Source: Schistocerca nitens
Lineage: Eukaryota; Arthropoda; Insecta; Orthoptera; Acrididae
Direction of reading: 5' to 3'
Assembly (NCBI RefSeq): GCF_023898315.1
Contig: NC_064617.1
Location: 620,177,000-620,240,999 of the forward strand
DNA length: 64,000 nucleotides
A program made the translations under genes and the position numbers. Below, piece after piece: positions 1 to 12,621 of the stretch. Every line of letters starts with the position of its first letter. Position 1 is the first letter of the stretch. The notes under the pieces are model-generated. The model did no database searches. It saw only the letters and a list, made by a program, of their open reading frames with translations, and was not told the DNA's origin.

Positions 1-2816
1 ATGGAATTAAAAAAATTTTATTTTCAAACAATAATATATGCACCTTTATCTCTAAAAGTGTTGACGAGATTTGTAAAACATTTTCTCTGCTTAATCTCTT
101 TGCATGTAGTACGCTTCTCTCATGATGTCGAACAGGAGAATTTTAATAATTTTTAACTATAATTATTATGTGTAATACAAACTTAATGCAAAATTCCAAG
201 CACTTTGCCCAGTATCTCAGCTTACGCTCATAATTCCAAAATTTAATCTTGAGACACCATTTATTGGGTTTGTGGAAATAGTGTACCACAGTTCATAATT
301 TGGCTTTCTCAGATTCTGAGAAACGGTACATAAATTTTACGAAAAATTATTTTTAGGAAATTCTTTTTAAAGCTCAACCTAACGTTTTTCTTTATGTCAC
401 GTTTTCAGAAGGCCCCAGGTTTGTAATCAGGGGCCTTTTTCCCTTCTAGGCTTTTTTTCTGGTTTTTGTTTTCTGCCTCCTTTTCTTTACCAGGTCTTCT
501 GCTGGAGAGAGGCACTGTAAGGTGACTTGAGTGAAATTTCCTGTCCTAAAGCTCGTTATCCGTATTAACTTCATTCTTCCTACGTTTCCATAGATAAATA
601 CAAGAACTGTATCATAAACTGCAATCATCAAAATTGTGGAAAATGAAAATATGGTTTTAGGGCATAGTTTCCTTATAACTGAATTTAGACTATCATTTGG
701 ATTCTGGGTTTTGCCATGAACACACTTCTTTAGAAGTTCACGATTGACCAGGGACCTGTAAGTGGGTTTGACAACATCCAGGATACAGTTTAGAAGCCTC
801 TTCTTGTGAATGTAAGTACTGCTACTCTCTGAGTCTGTAGATATTTACACTAGTTAACGTGGCACAGATGCTGACACCAAGAGGAAATATGCAGCCCATA
901 CTGAACTTTTCATGTCACACCTGGATGGGTTCCGTCTGATAGCGTTGCCATAATACACTTGTGTAGATATCTATGTCAGGAAAAAAAAAGACAGGTGGGT
1001 TGTTATTGATTCTAAGGTTCGCAACAGAGGCAAAGATGATCTGTACAACCAAAACGTGGATATCACAGCCTTCTAGATGTATCCCATTCAAGTTTACTTA
1101 AAGTAATCCATAGAATTGTTGTTCACTGACCTAGTACTGAATTGCTGTTTCAAAAGGTGGCGTGGCAGGAAGTCGCGTCACACATTTAATTATTTTTCAG
1201 GCACTTCGGACAAGATTTAATCATTAACCGTTTGGGAACTTATTGTCCATTATTTCTACTAATAAATAAAACTTAAATCGAAAATTGGCATTTTCGGTCG
1301 ATTGCTTGGACGTCCCCCCTTAGAATCTAGCGAGTATTGGACTACTTGATCAATCGCGACTGCGGCTATAGCCTCAGTAAGACCAGGGAACTCAGATTTG
1401 CTTCTGAGAGGAGGCCTGTGAAGTATTCACTCACTCTCTTTGTAATCTACAGTGGATGATGTTTTAAAGTGGCTTCCGAGATTTTTTATGCTTTTTTGAA
1501 TCTTTGTAGACATAAAAACAAACTGCTAAGAATAAAAATAGTGCTGCAGTTTCACAATTTGTTATTAAGAAAGAATTACGTACCAAGCGTTTTCATTTTA
1601 CACTCTAAGAGAAAAAAGAGAAGACGGGCGCAGCACGAAGAAATTTTTCGAATGGGACGGAAATCGGTAGACGTGATGTATATGTACAGACAAACAAATG
1701 ATTAATGTATTAGAAAAATAAGATGATGTATTCAACAGAAAGAGCTTTACAAATTGAGCAAGTCAATAACGCGTTGGCCCATCTCTGGCCCTTATGCATG
1801 CAGCAAAATAAATACACAGTTCGGCTCTAACGTCATCCGAGGCAGAGCGCGATCCGACGTTTAACAGACGTGGATCTTACAGTAGCTGAATGAGAAGTGA
1901 ACCTTTCTGGCTGTATTTATATAGGTGCCGGAGCGGACGGCTAAGGGAACATCTGTTGTTTACGGCTATCTGCATACAGTAGCAGCCTCCGAACGACCGC
2001 TTTCTCGGGCATATAATTTACTTTAATAATATAGTTACAAATTACTTCAGAAACCTTTTAATTTTAATTTTTATTTGTATTCCGTTAAGTTGTTTGAAAT
2101 CACCGAAAAAGTTTCAGCTCGATAGAATGAAAACTTTGCCTTCTCGAATTTTTATAGAGGAACCAACGGTAGATCGTTACCTCTGAACCATATCTTTACT
2201 AGAACTTACGTCAGCAGCTATAATTACTACAACTCTCAAATTTGGTATGACTCTATCACATAGTGTGTTTTATCATCCACTTTAACCAAAATTCTCTATC
2301 ATTAATATTACAGGTACTTAATCTACAACAATTGGGTACATTTTAGATACAAAATAGGTTTTTACTTAATTACTCAAAAACTATAAGAGGTAGCGTAACG
2401 TGATCTCTCAGTTATTATTTTTGGGGCGAACTGAGGCATAAAAAAAATTTTCATGTTTATAAGTCCAATATTTAGCGCCTCTGATTTTTTATAAAACGTG
2501 GATTCTGGTGTCAAATTTTGTTCTATGGTTTTGGAAACTTGCACCAGAGTTCTAAAGGCACCTTCTGACCAAATTCTGGCTTTCTAGCTTTATTATTTAG
2601 CGCCACTTAATTTTCTCTTAAAACGGCATTTTTACGTAAACTGTTCAGTTTAGAACATTAAGACTTGATATTTGAAACGTTATAACACGAAACTACATTT
2701 TAACAAAGGTTTAAATGTAAATTTTGATTTTTAATTTCATACTTAACTGTGGTGCAATACTTTAGCGCTACCCGCAGACGCGTTAAGGTGACGTGGCGGT
2801 ACTAGCAGTGAACTGG
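1..2816. other. AT-rich DNA, no gene recognised
   Basis: Only short frames (78 codons or less) without recognisable motifs. A GC-richer stretch with a TATA-like TATTTATATAGG lies at 1840-2010 and could be an old LTR fragment. Confidence 0.6.
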
Positions 2817-2828
2817 GGTAAGTGCCGG

Positions 2829-3021
2829 TTCAAAAATGGTTCAAATGGCTCTGAGCACTATGGGACTCAACATCTTAGGTCAGAAGTCCCCTAGAACTTA
2901 GAACTACTTAAACCTAACTAACCTAAGGACATCACACACACCCATGCCCGAGGCAGGATTCGAACCTGCGACCGTAGCAGTCCCGCGGTTCCGGACTGCA
3001 GCGCCAGAACCGCTAGACCAA
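2829..3021 (-). repeat. tRNA-derived SINE, family 1
   Basis: This is the reverse complement of the window's main SINE. Pol III B box GGTTCGAATCC is read as GGATTCGAACC near 2957, and the tail has GGTTCAAATGGCTCTGAGC. An exact 12-bp target duplication GGTAAGTGCCGG flanks it (2817-2828 and 3022-3033). Confidence 0.93.
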
Positions 3022-3055
3022 GGTAAGTGCCGGCACACTCGCTCGCCTCTGTATC

Positions 3056-3435
3056 TCACACATGATACAGCGCTTGCTTCCCTTCCAAGACGTCCAGTTG
3101 CCCGGTGAAGAAGTGTTTGACTGTGCTCCGTTGGTCACCTCGAATAAGAGTGTCCAGATGTTTCAACATCGCAGGTGTCACAGCTGTGTGCGACCGAATG
3201 GCACGCTGAAGATCGGACAGTTCGTGCGACTTCGTTCCGGTGATGGTAGACGCCTCGCCCGACGACTTAACATGGTAGTTTTCGCAGCCAGGTCTTCGCT
3301 GGCTTTCTGCAGGCACCCAAGAGTGACTCCGATAGTCTGGTTTTCCGCCGAAAGAAACTCAGTGACAGCTCTGTCACCCGTTACAGACATCGATTTGAAG
3401 GCTACGCTTAGCGCCGTCACCAACCGGAACTTCAT
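3056..3435 (-). pseudogene. unassigned relic coding block
   Basis: Two overlapping minus-strand frames (3435-3178 and 3316-3056) have higher GC and protein-like composition (FLSAENQTIGVTLG; LSDLQRAIRSHTAVTPAMLK). They look like one coding sequence joined by a frameshift near 3230. I do not recognise the protein. A transposon origin is likely given the surroundings. Confidence 0.35.
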
Positions 3436-5250
3436 GAAACTACAGTTGCTGAAGTGGGAATATTCCGTCCTGTCCCACTATCAATTCTGCACTTTTTAAA
3501 CTGAAACTGAATGATAAATAATTGTATTGCATTAATTCTGAACCCCCATATTTAGAGGTACACATAGAACGAGTTGGCATTAATTGATTTTTGCTTACGA
3601 TTTTGATGAATCTCAAGAGCGCGTTTGATGCTTCTCTTTCCGTTATACACTGTTCACTGTTGCCCACTGTTCATAACGTACACTCCATCTCCCACATCAA
3701 TCTTTTGAAACAAAAAAGATCAAGTGCGTAGAAATTTCCACTCCTCGTGTTGAACTGCAGTGCTGTTTTGTTGGGACAGATGTGGCGCTTAGGGCTAGAT
3801 AATGGTAACAAGCATTAAGTAAATTTTATGAGAGAGAAAAGTTTATGTAGTATTCTGTTCTCTTTAGTGTCTGTGTTGGTTGTAAAAAGACTAATGAACA
3901 ATTGAATACAGATTACTATGCACATTCACGTACTGGACACGCTTGAGATTAGAGACTTTTAACTTACTTCATGTCTTGGCTATGAACGAAGCAAGACACA
4001 TGTATGATATTCATAAATTATTTGGTTATTAAACCAATGATATTTGACTATGTGTAAATGAGTCTCATGTTTAAGGACTAAGTTAGCTTGCAGAAGTTGT
4101 TTTCTGTGGAAATTGTAAATATAAAGTGATTGAACTGAAAAGTATTCGACGAGTACCTAAATTATTTCAAGGATAGAGTAGTAGTTTAACAAATTCCTTT
4201 AACCAGCTATAGTCTTCGGAGAAGACGCTTATGAGAGATCGACGTAGCTGGTTACCCAGAGAAGAGGATCGACTAAACACAACGTGCAAGTTAATTGACT
4301 TGAGAGACGTGTGAACCTTGCAACCCATTACTACACTGTCTCTTGTCGTCCGGAAAACGTTAGACATCTTGTTGCAGCTTATTACATTATGGTAAAAATT
4401 TGACGTGCTGTGCTTTGGTGCAGTACACAGCAACAGAATGTGTTCTGCCATCTCTTGGTTTCTTCCAATATTACCCCACCAGTGGCTTACCAACCCTAGC
4501 AGATTTGAGAAATGTACAGATCTCAATATTGCTCAGTGTGTGACAACATTGCCTAGCCGCGAGAGCCCTAGGTGTGGAACAACAGTCCAGCCGCCATATC
4601 ACCTCTGCTACTCACATACCGTTTATAAAGGACGAATTGCACGCTGTTCCGTTTTTTACGAGCTACTCAGAAAGCTTCCCGAATGTGGTGCTGCGCCGAT
4701 TTTTGTGGCAGTGGAAATAACTCACAAATACCCATTATCGTTCAATCGTTGTCAGAAAAATTATCAGTATGTTAAAGAATATAGCCGTTATTATGTTTAA
4801 GGAGCAGGCCTATTTATTCCATTTCTACTAAATTTCGATACTCCTTTCATTACCTGCACCATCCACATCACTCTAGAATCTTTAATTATGTATTCTAATG
4901 TTTTCTCTCTCTGTGTAATATTCCCCTCTACTGGTACCACTCGTGTAAAATTTACGTTTCCTTGAGGACTTATCTAAGTTAAATGACCATGTTCTGCCTT
5001 CTGGTAATGGCTTTTCAACTGGTTTTCTCAGACGTTCCACGTTTTAAGTGGCGATTAAGTTTTGTTAACGGGTATTTAACGATTTCATGTGGCACACACG
5101 GACAGCAAGAAGACATACTATATTTGATGAGTTAAATCGTTAGAATGTCTCTATTTCCACTTTTAAGTGCACCCCTAGCTTTTTCCTCTTGAAGGAACCT
5201 TTCTGTGGTTCTTGAAGTTTTCGCGGCGTACTGCATATTTTTTGAGGTTT
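3436..5250. other. no gene recognised
   Basis: AT-rich. Frames at 4405-4800 (plus, 131 codons) and 4526-4167 (minus, 119 codons) overlap each other and resemble no family I know. Confidence 0.5.
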
Positions 5251-5378
5251 TGGGATTGTAGCCGGATAAAGTTGACTTCTAGCCACAATATTTCGGCTGG
5301 CAGTCGAAGATGACTGGACGGCTGGCAGCCGAAAAAAAAAATGTGGCAAGAAGTCAACATTATCCGGCTGCAATCACA
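5251..5378. repeat. foldback element (inverted repeat hairpin)
   Basis: The arms 5251-5305 (GATTGTAGCCGGATAAAGTT) and about 5321-5378 (complement GATTGCAGCCGGATAATGTT) pair over ~55 bp with an A-run expansion in the right arm and a ~15-bp spacer. It looks like a MITE or foldback repeat. No coding sequence. Confidence 0.8.
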
Positions 5379-5604
5379 GAATAGCATAGAATAGGAACCT
5401 TTCTCATTCGAATGTGTTCCTCTGGTACTTCTAGCGTCTGCTATGTTGTGTGATGTATGAGGACGTTCATTAAATATCCTTGTATACTACTAAGCACACT
5501 TTTGCGCCACTCAGTACAGAAAACTTTCTTATATTCATCGAAACGCTATAATCATCCCCATTACATGTTTACTCACGTTATTATTTTTACTTCCTTCATT
5601 CCCT

Positions 5605-5807
5605 GCCGGCCGCGGTGGTCTTGCGGTTCTAGGCGCTGCAGTCCGGAACCGTAGGACTGCTACGGTCGCAGGTTCGAATCCTGCCTCGGGCATGGATGTG
5701 TGTGACGTCCTTAGGTTAATTAGGTTTAAGTAGTTCTAAGTTCCAGGGGACTGATGACCTCAGAAGTTGAGTGCTATAGTGCTCAGATCCATTTGAACCA
5801 TTTTTTT
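5605..5807 (+). repeat. tRNA-derived SINE, family 1
   Basis: The head starts GCCGGCC, the B box GGTTCGAATCC lies near 5672, and the tail ends CATTTGAACCATTTTTTT. No clear target duplication. A second-site change in the A box region (GGTGGTCTTGCGG) suggests divergence. Confidence 0.9.
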
Positions 5808-6002
5808 GATTCGTTGTTCTATGACATATTGACAGTAGTGGTACAATGGAGGCATCACCCCACTCAGCATTGTTGCAAAAATTATTCAGGATGGTGGATC
5901 AAAGATGACAACCATAGATGTGTCACTGATGTCATGGTGAGAAATTCAAATTTATGCAGTAAAATAGGTCAGATGGGCTACCTCCACTAACCTAACTCCC
6001 AC

Positions 6003-6047
6003 ACCCTCCCCACCTCCCCTCCCCTCCCCTCCAGCCCCCTCCCCTCC
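6003..6047 (+). repeat. (CCCCT)n-like pyrimidine tract
   Basis: C-rich near-tandem units (CCCCTCCCCT) with a few interruptions. Confidence 0.85.
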
Positions 6048-6269
6048 ATTCTCTCCACCATCTGGAAACTGGTGGGAAAAGGATTCAGTCTGTGCTGTTG
6101 TGTTGGACAGGATGGACATATATCTTTATGTGATATTCAGTGCGGTATATTGCTTATTAAAGCAAGTTCAGATGCAATTGAATGAGCACTAGACAGTAGC
6201 TTCAGCCAGCATGTTCACCTTGAGGTATGGAGGCCAGCTGATCTAGTTCACAGCACCACTACCAGAAGC

Positions 6270-6412
6270 CGCACAGAGTGGCCGCGCAGCTTGGGGTGCC
6301 ATGTTACGATTCGGGGAGCCACTCCCACCGGAGGTTCGAGTCCTCCCTTGGTCATGGGTGTGTGTGTTGTCCTTAGCGTAAGTTAACTTAAGTTAGATTA
6401 AGTAGTTACAAG
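6270..6412 (+). repeat. tRNA-derived SINE, family 2, 3'-truncated
   Basis: The head CAGAGTGGCCGCGCAGCTTG holds an A-box-like segment, and AGGTTCGAGTCCTCCC is the B box. The body GGGTGTGTGTGTTGTCCTTAG is related to family 1 but distinct. It ends after TTAGATTAAGTAGTTAC with no tail. Confidence 0.8.
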
Positions 6413-7996
6413 ATAGCGGCCAGTGAAAATGGTGGGAAATTCGCTCGGTCTGTATTTAGCTGCTGGAATGGGATGATCCTACAACGATATCCTAATGTAG
6501 CGTGCACAAGGCATTGTCTAACGAATTTGTTTATGAATGTTGTTTATTTATTTCTGAAATCGCAATACACCTCGAAACTAATGGTGGAGTTTTAAACAAT
6601 TTAGGCGATGATAAACAATTGTGGAGCTTTTTTTAACTATGATAGGGGAAGGAGCCACGTAATTACACTGTACCAGATCACGCTAAACGTATCTGAAAAA
6701 TTTTCTTGTGCATCCTCCTTGGAGCAAAGTCGTAGCTGCTGTAAGACGCCATACTCCAGTCTCACAGCACTGGCCACCATCAACCGTAGAGTACCATGTG
6801 CAAAGCACTTCCTGTCACACTAGAAGTAGCCACAGCCCTCCCCCTAATCCCTGGTACACTTTCGTACTTTCTGACATGAGAAACTCCTGGTCGTTGAACA
6901 TGAACTTCCTCAGGAATTATTAAATTTGGTGTTTAAGCAATGTGCAGAATATTGTCATATTCATCTCTTGAGGATGTCACAGAACTAAATGTACCACTGA
7001 ACAAGGAGAGAGAGAGAGAGAAAGAGAGATAGGTTAGCAAATGATGCGAGAATGTTTAAGCAGTTTACGCTGTAGTTACACGTCTTATGCCGAGGAACGT
7101 GGAACAGCACCACCACTGTCTCTAAAAAAATCGTGGCATGTTTGTGAAACCTCTCGGTCTTCCGCCCTGAGACACTTCGCTGTCTTTTATGGGAAATACA
7201 ACATGCTTCCCTTGTCTTTGAGGACGAGCTGCTTCAGCAGTTATTAAATCTAATTGCATAGTTTTCTAAATACACTTTCAGAATGATCGCAAACAATAAT
7301 TTGTTTTAATTTTGCGATGTATATCGCCACATGCGAACACACTGACAAGATCGCGACTCACTGGTCTGTGTAAGTGACTTCCATCACTGAGTGGACCAAT
7401 ACATGCTTATTTAATGGGATCACCACATATGTTCAATGTCAACACGCAGGCGATATTTGTTTTCAACATATTATAAGGGAGAGATGCGGTTTGGGGGACA
7501 GACATGTATGCATCATGAGGGATGCAGATCTCTTTCGGACTGTGGTACCTGTATGTAGTTTGGAAATGCACCACACTACAGTAGCAAAATCTTCTTCCTT
7601 CTCCCAGTCCCCGTATGATGTGGGGTCTTCATAATTTTTTCGATAATAAACACACCTGTAGCTGCTTGCATTGTCTTTTCTACTATTTTGCATTGCAGGA
7701 GAAAGCTTCGTTTGGCGCTAACCTTACACATTGGCAGGGTTTGCGGAACTACGACAGCATGTTCCCATTTCCACCGACTGGTCAAGATATGGTCCTGTTG
7801 TATTAACACAGCTCACCCTCTTTCTCCACAGAAGCTGGTAGATATAGTGCTCTCTCGCTTATGCTCAGTTCTGGCTTAAATTGGGATGATCGCGTGGACA
7901 AAGCTGCAGGAAGGGCAGGACAGCGATTCAGAAACAGTTACAAGATGCAGGGGGACTGTCTAAAACGATGCTGCAGTTTTGCTGTAGGGATCCTTA
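6413..7996. other. no gene recognised
   Basis: Short frames only. A (GA)n stretch at about 7006-7031. CAGTGGCCACCATCAACC at ~6770 and AGCCACCAGCAACCATAGGG (complement of 11823-11842) hint at a shared diverged repeat with 11.7-11.95 kb in opposite orientation. Confidence 0.5.
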
Positions 7997-8068
7997 GCTG
8001 ATAGTACTGACAGAATTGAAGCTGATAGCACTGACAGAATTGAAGCTGATATCACTGACAGAATTGAA
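7997..8068 (+). repeat. three tandem copies of a 24-bp unit
   Basis: GCTGATAGTACTGACAGAAT-TGAA is repeated at 7997-8020, 8021-8044 and 8045-8068 with two or three differences. The unit resembles the CTGACAGAA-TGAAGCTGTGAGG segment that precedes the tRNA-like head of the family B SINE, so it is probably a local expansion of the SINE head. Confidence 0.85.
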
Positions 8069-8246
8069 GCTGTGAGGAGGGGTCGTGAGTCGTGCTTGGG
8101 TAGCTCAGACGGTAGAACACTTGCCCGCGGAAGGCAAAGGTCCATAGTTCGAGTCTCTGTCCGGCACACAGTTTTAATCTGCTAGGAAGTTTCATATCAA
8201 TACACATTCCGCCGCAGAGTGATAATCTCATTCTCTAGCAGATATC
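8069..8246 (+). repeat. tRNA-derived SINE, family B
   Basis: It has GGTAGCTCAGACGGTAGA (A box) and AGTTCGAGTCTC (B box), followed by the family-specific tail CACAGTTTTAATCTGC and GAAGTTTCATATCA. The same unit occurs twice, inverted, at 45.7-46.0 kb. Three tandem copies of a 24-bp unit lie immediately upstream. Acceptor-stem pairing is poor, so it is not a tRNA gene. Confidence 0.8.
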
Positions 8247-8372
8247 GTCGAAAAAGATGACTCGTTTCGAGATATGAGAGTGCCACGAATATGATTCAGA
8301 AGTGGCCATAATCATACTCGTTGCACTCTCATACCTCGAAGCGAATCACCTTTTTAGAACCTATCTGCTAAG
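8235..8372. repeat. foldback element (inverted repeat hairpin)
   Basis: The arms 8235-8295 and 8311-8372 pair over ~61 bp with about ten mismatches (TATGAGAGTGC against GCACTCTCATA). The spacer is 15 bp. The left arm overlaps the tail of the family B SINE copy at 8246. Confidence 0.75.
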
Positions 8373-9223
8373 GACCCCATACAGAAAAACTCGAACGTCG
8401 TTGTAGACAGCCCCCTGCACCTTGTAACTTGAAGCTGTAAGGGGAATGAAATATTTCACATGGAAAGTTATCTCCAGTCGTAAGAATGGTACACAGTTTG
8501 ATATTTCCACAGCCACAGTCGCCAGGAGGGGTATATCTGGTAGTTCACTCATTGTCGCATGTTCTCAAATTGAGGCTGTAATCGTAATATTTAATTGTAA
8601 TTACCTTTATAAATTTGTGGCTGATTTCCTAGGATGATTGTGCCTGGAATGCGGGAACGCAGGGTGGAGATATCCTGTGGACGGGAGAACCTGACATTTC
8701 CGGTTTACGGCGGGATTCATCATTGAGCCATCCGAACTGGGGAGGCTAGGGTACAGGAACGCAGCTGATCAAACAGTCTCGCCCTCTAGGCGGGTTAATA
8801 GCGAATTAACACTGAGTATCTATTGGGCAGCCTTCCTGATCGCGTGTGGTGCGAGTATTCTCCTTGAGAATTCGAGAGGATTCAACGAGGGCAAGTGTTT
8901 ACGTCGGACAATTATTCCTTCCCAAATAAATTGACCGGTTGAGTGCTTGTATGGCCATTCTACATATTTCCTGTCTTTAGTTGTTTGAGGGAGAACATCG
9001 ATTGTGTTGTGTGCATCGAGATGATGAAAAACAGGTGGAAGAGACGTTTTCTGACTCTCCAGACATGTTAATTGACTTTCTAAAGTGCAAGGATGATCTG
9101 GAATCTGTTACATCATTGACACTGGTATTCGTAAAAAAAAAAAAATACGAGTGGACCTACAAGTTATCTCTATTTTCTAGTTTTCAAGCAAAGATCTTCA
9201 CAGACAGGATAAGTTCATAGTTA
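8373..9223. other. no gene recognised
   Basis: Unique-looking AT-rich sequence with an A13 run near 9135. No motif found. Confidence 0.5.
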
Positions 9224-9420
9224 GTTCAAAACATGGCTCTGAGCACTATGGGGCTTAACATCTGAGGTTATCACTGCCCTAGAACTTAGAACTACTTAAA
9301 CCTAACTAACCTAAGGACATAACACATCCATGCCCGAAGCAGGATTCGAACCTGCGATCGTAGCGGTCGCACGGTTCCAGACTGTAGCGCCTAGAACCGC
9401 TCGGCCACACCGGTGGGCAG
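9224..9420 (-). repeat. tRNA-derived SINE, family 1
   Basis: This is a full-length reverse-complement copy: tail CATGGCTCTGAGCACTATGG at 9232, B box complement GGATTCGAACC near 9342, head end GGCCACACCGG near 9410. The terminal CAAATGG repeat of the tail is altered. Target duplication unclear. Confidence 0.9.
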
Positions 9421-11404
9421 TTAATCAGTGATTTGCAGCACGTCCCACATAAAGGTCTGGATAACGTTTCTAGAGATACAATTGCCACTCTTCACCTCTG
9501 GAATTACGCTGTGCAACCGATTGGTAGCATAGTGCTATGCGGCTGACACCGAGTACTACCACGTAAATGGTATGATATTCTTGCAAACCGTGTGAAAAGA
9601 CGTAAGTTCTTGTAATCCCAGAGTCTGTAAATGACGGCAACTCGTTACAGAAATCACGACAGCCAGATACGAAAAAATATTGTTAGTGGATGTCTTTATG
9701 CTGGGAGAAACAGCCCCAACTTTTGTACAGTAGTTTGGAGAGTGGCCTCTGTCCACAGAGGGCGCTCTGATCGCGCATTAGACCAGCATGAATGGGCGGC
9801 TGGTTGCCTCGTGACCACTGACTGCGGTGGATGGCCGACCGACTTTGCAGGAAGTATCTAGTGCTGCGACAATATACGGTGCATGTACTTATGATTTTTG
9901 GGACCTGTTTGTCTTCGCGGTGTATGTGGTGGTCGATAGCTATGTTCAGGATGCGGAAGTGACGATTTTGTATGGTGCAGGATACGAACTGTGTTTTACT
10001 ACATCGATACGGTATCGTGGTAAAATTGTTTCCGATGATACAGAATAGTTGTAGATCGATTTCACGCCGAAAAATTCATGTTTTCCTCAACAGTAGCAGA
10101 CCAGTGTAATTGATGAAGTGTCTTTGGCGACAGTTTCCGTATTTCATGATCTATAGACCACTTTTGTAAGGTTTAACTGTCAGTGCAATATGACTGCTGT
10201 ATGTTTATCGATCGGTACAAAATAGTTTTCCTCTGACGTTTTAGTAATTTGACTGTCTGCAGAGACTGGTGGCCAATCCTCCCACACTGCCAGGAGCAGT
10301 TTGGCGCGTAAATTCAGGGAGAACCAATCAGAATTCTCCATTCACAGGAAGTGCCATTACGTCAGAGTGTCAAAAGATATTGTTTGTAAGGGGCATAGGA
10401 GCCTCTACAGACTTGTTCGAAAAAAGCAGGTGCAAGATATCTACAGAACGTTCCGTGACGTCTGAGAGTCTCTGACCTCCTCTTTGTGAGATGTTCAGAG
10501 ACAAGTCGAAGCAGACCAGCCTCCTCTGGTTTGGACAGGTGGGATTCTGTCCTACACCGCTATTGTGGCTTTAGAGCATCTCCAGACCAACAGTTGTAGA
10601 ACATCGAATATTCCAGCCATTTTTCTCGTCTGTAGGGCAGGGTTTCAAATTCTGCTTTTTTTTCACGATTTGTTGTGGGATTCGGAATATATCAAGAACT
10701 TTTAGGTGTGTAAGTGTCTGTTTTTCCCGTACAGTAGTGTGCTTCGAGAAGTGAGGAGAATGAAAAAAATGAGAGCCTTAACATCACTGACACCAACAGC
10801 AAATATAAATTAAGCCCAGCCAGCGTTTCAGAAAATTGTTGAACACCACAGCAGCTGTAGGACTCAGAAATTTTTCTCTTTGTGACAGTGCCTTCAAACA
10901 AGCAACTAAAACTCGAAAAGTAATGAGCGACCTGTTTAAAGTTACAGCGGTATTTATTTCGCGTTCCAAGGAACGTCGTCTGGTGTGTAAAATTGGATAT
11001 TGCAACTGATATCGGTTTCGTGAACTATTTCACACAAAAGCGAGTGAAGTGTCTCAGGGAGGAAGGTTGGGTAATGACTGATAGGCGTCACAAGTTTCTT
11101 TATAATCTGTGTTCGAATGTGGCGGTAAACATCGCAAAACTGAAGCAAACTGCTGTGCAGCGATATTTTTTGAAAGGGTGTTTGGAGACATATTCAACTG
11201 GATGTAACGACTCCTGAAACGGCTAGTGCTCTAAGACAAGAGAAGAACGTGGTATTTCCTACAAAAGAGCCCGAAGTGCTTCAGGGAGGAAGACAGAGGT
11301 TTCACAAGTGTGCCACGATCGTTTTAGTGTCAGTGGTGGTGGTATTCCTCGGAAACGTGTAGTTACATCGAAAATTCTTCAAATATTCTGGCATCATCAG
11401 CAAA

Positions 11405-11407
<3 letters not shown>
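9421..11407. other. no gene recognised
   Basis: Frames of 60-80 codons on both strands without family motifs. Confidence 0.5.
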
Positions 11408-11464
<57 letters not shown>

Positions 11465-11474
11465 CCCCCCCCCC
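11408..11474 (+). repeat. (CT)n microsatellite followed by a C run
   Basis: About 27 CT units (11408-11461) are followed by 13 C (11462-11474). Open frames over it (poly-Leu-Ser or poly-Arg-Glu) are artefacts of the repeat. Confidence 0.97.
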
Positions 11475-11544
11475 TGTGCTGTGGTACATTTATCTCCTGT
11501 GAAATCTTCAAGATATGTATGTGGCAATATTCAGCACATTGCCT

Positions 11545-11705
11545 GCCGGTCGGGGTTGCCGAGCGGTTCTAGGCGCTTCAGTCTGGAACGGCGCGACCGC
11601 TACATTCGCAGGTTCGTATCCTGCTTCGGGCATGGATGTGTGTGATGTCCTTAGGTTAGTTAGGTAGTTAGGTTTACGTAGTTCTAAGTTCTAGGGGACT
11701 GATGA
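11545..11705 (+). repeat. tRNA-derived SINE, family 1, tail lost
   Basis: The head GCCGGTCGGGGTTGCCGAGC has a good A box (TTGCCGAGCGG), and the B box is GGTTCGTATCC with one change. A short internal duplication of GTTAGTTAGG is visible near 11655. The copy stops at GGGGACTGATGA without the usual tail. Confidence 0.88.
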
Positions 11706-12621
11706 GCAGTTCATGTTCATTGAAAATTGGTATGCATGTGACACAAAGAACAAAGTGCACCAGGGATGAGGAGGAAGGTTCCACGTATTTCAAGTGCGAC
11801 AGGACGTACATAGCGCATGGCACCCTATGGTTGCTGGTGGCTGATGATGTGAGCCCAGCGTGTGGCTTCCTCCAGCGGCCACAACTCTGCTGCAAGGAGC
11901 ACGCACAAGAAAGTTTTTCAGATTTTTAGCACGATCTGGAACAGTGTAATTACATGGCTCCTTTCGCTATTGGATTAAAAAGAGTTACACAGTTGTTTAG
12001 CATTCTCTAAATCGTTTAAAACACCAGCATCAGTTTCAAGGAGAATTGCGATTCCAGAAATAAATAAACAATATTCTTAAACAAACTAGTTATACAATGC
12101 TTTGTGCACGCTATATTAGCCTATCGTCGTGAGGTCCTCCCAGTCCAACAGCTAGACATAGTCTTTAGCGAATTTCCCGTCGTTTTTTCCCGAGGTTGCC
12201 ATCATGTATTACGTCATACGTGAGGGGGGGGGGGGTCGATGGGTCAACAGCGACCTCTGGTGGTGGTGTTATTTGTCGAGCCTCTTAAAAAGTAAATTTT
12301 ATAAGTTAAGCATTAAAATATGTCTCGTGATTCAGACACAGTATCAGCTCTTCTTTACACGTTTAAAAAACTTGGTTGTTACAGCGCCCAGTAACTAACA
12401 TATAAATATAACATTTGTTTCCAATTTCTGTAAATCATTTCATAATTTGCATCAGAATTGGTAACACAAATTTATTTTATTTTTCCATGTGTCCACACAT
12501 TTAATTACGACGTATAGAAATTTGTCTGGAGCCTTTACATGAAAAACATTGTCACAAAAGTCGAGGCACCAGGTATCAAAGTGTATCACTGAAAAATAAG
12601 CTGCTAGGCTTCAAGTAACAC
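11706..12621. other. no gene recognised
   Basis: Moderately GC-rich to 11.93 kb, then AT-rich. A G run (GTGAGGGGGGGGGGGTCG) at about 12221-12234. Confidence 0.5.

Noticed and set aside
4405-4800. 131-codon plus-strand frame as a host gene
   Set aside because: No recognisable domain, overlaps a similar-length antisense frame, and no splice or promoter context.
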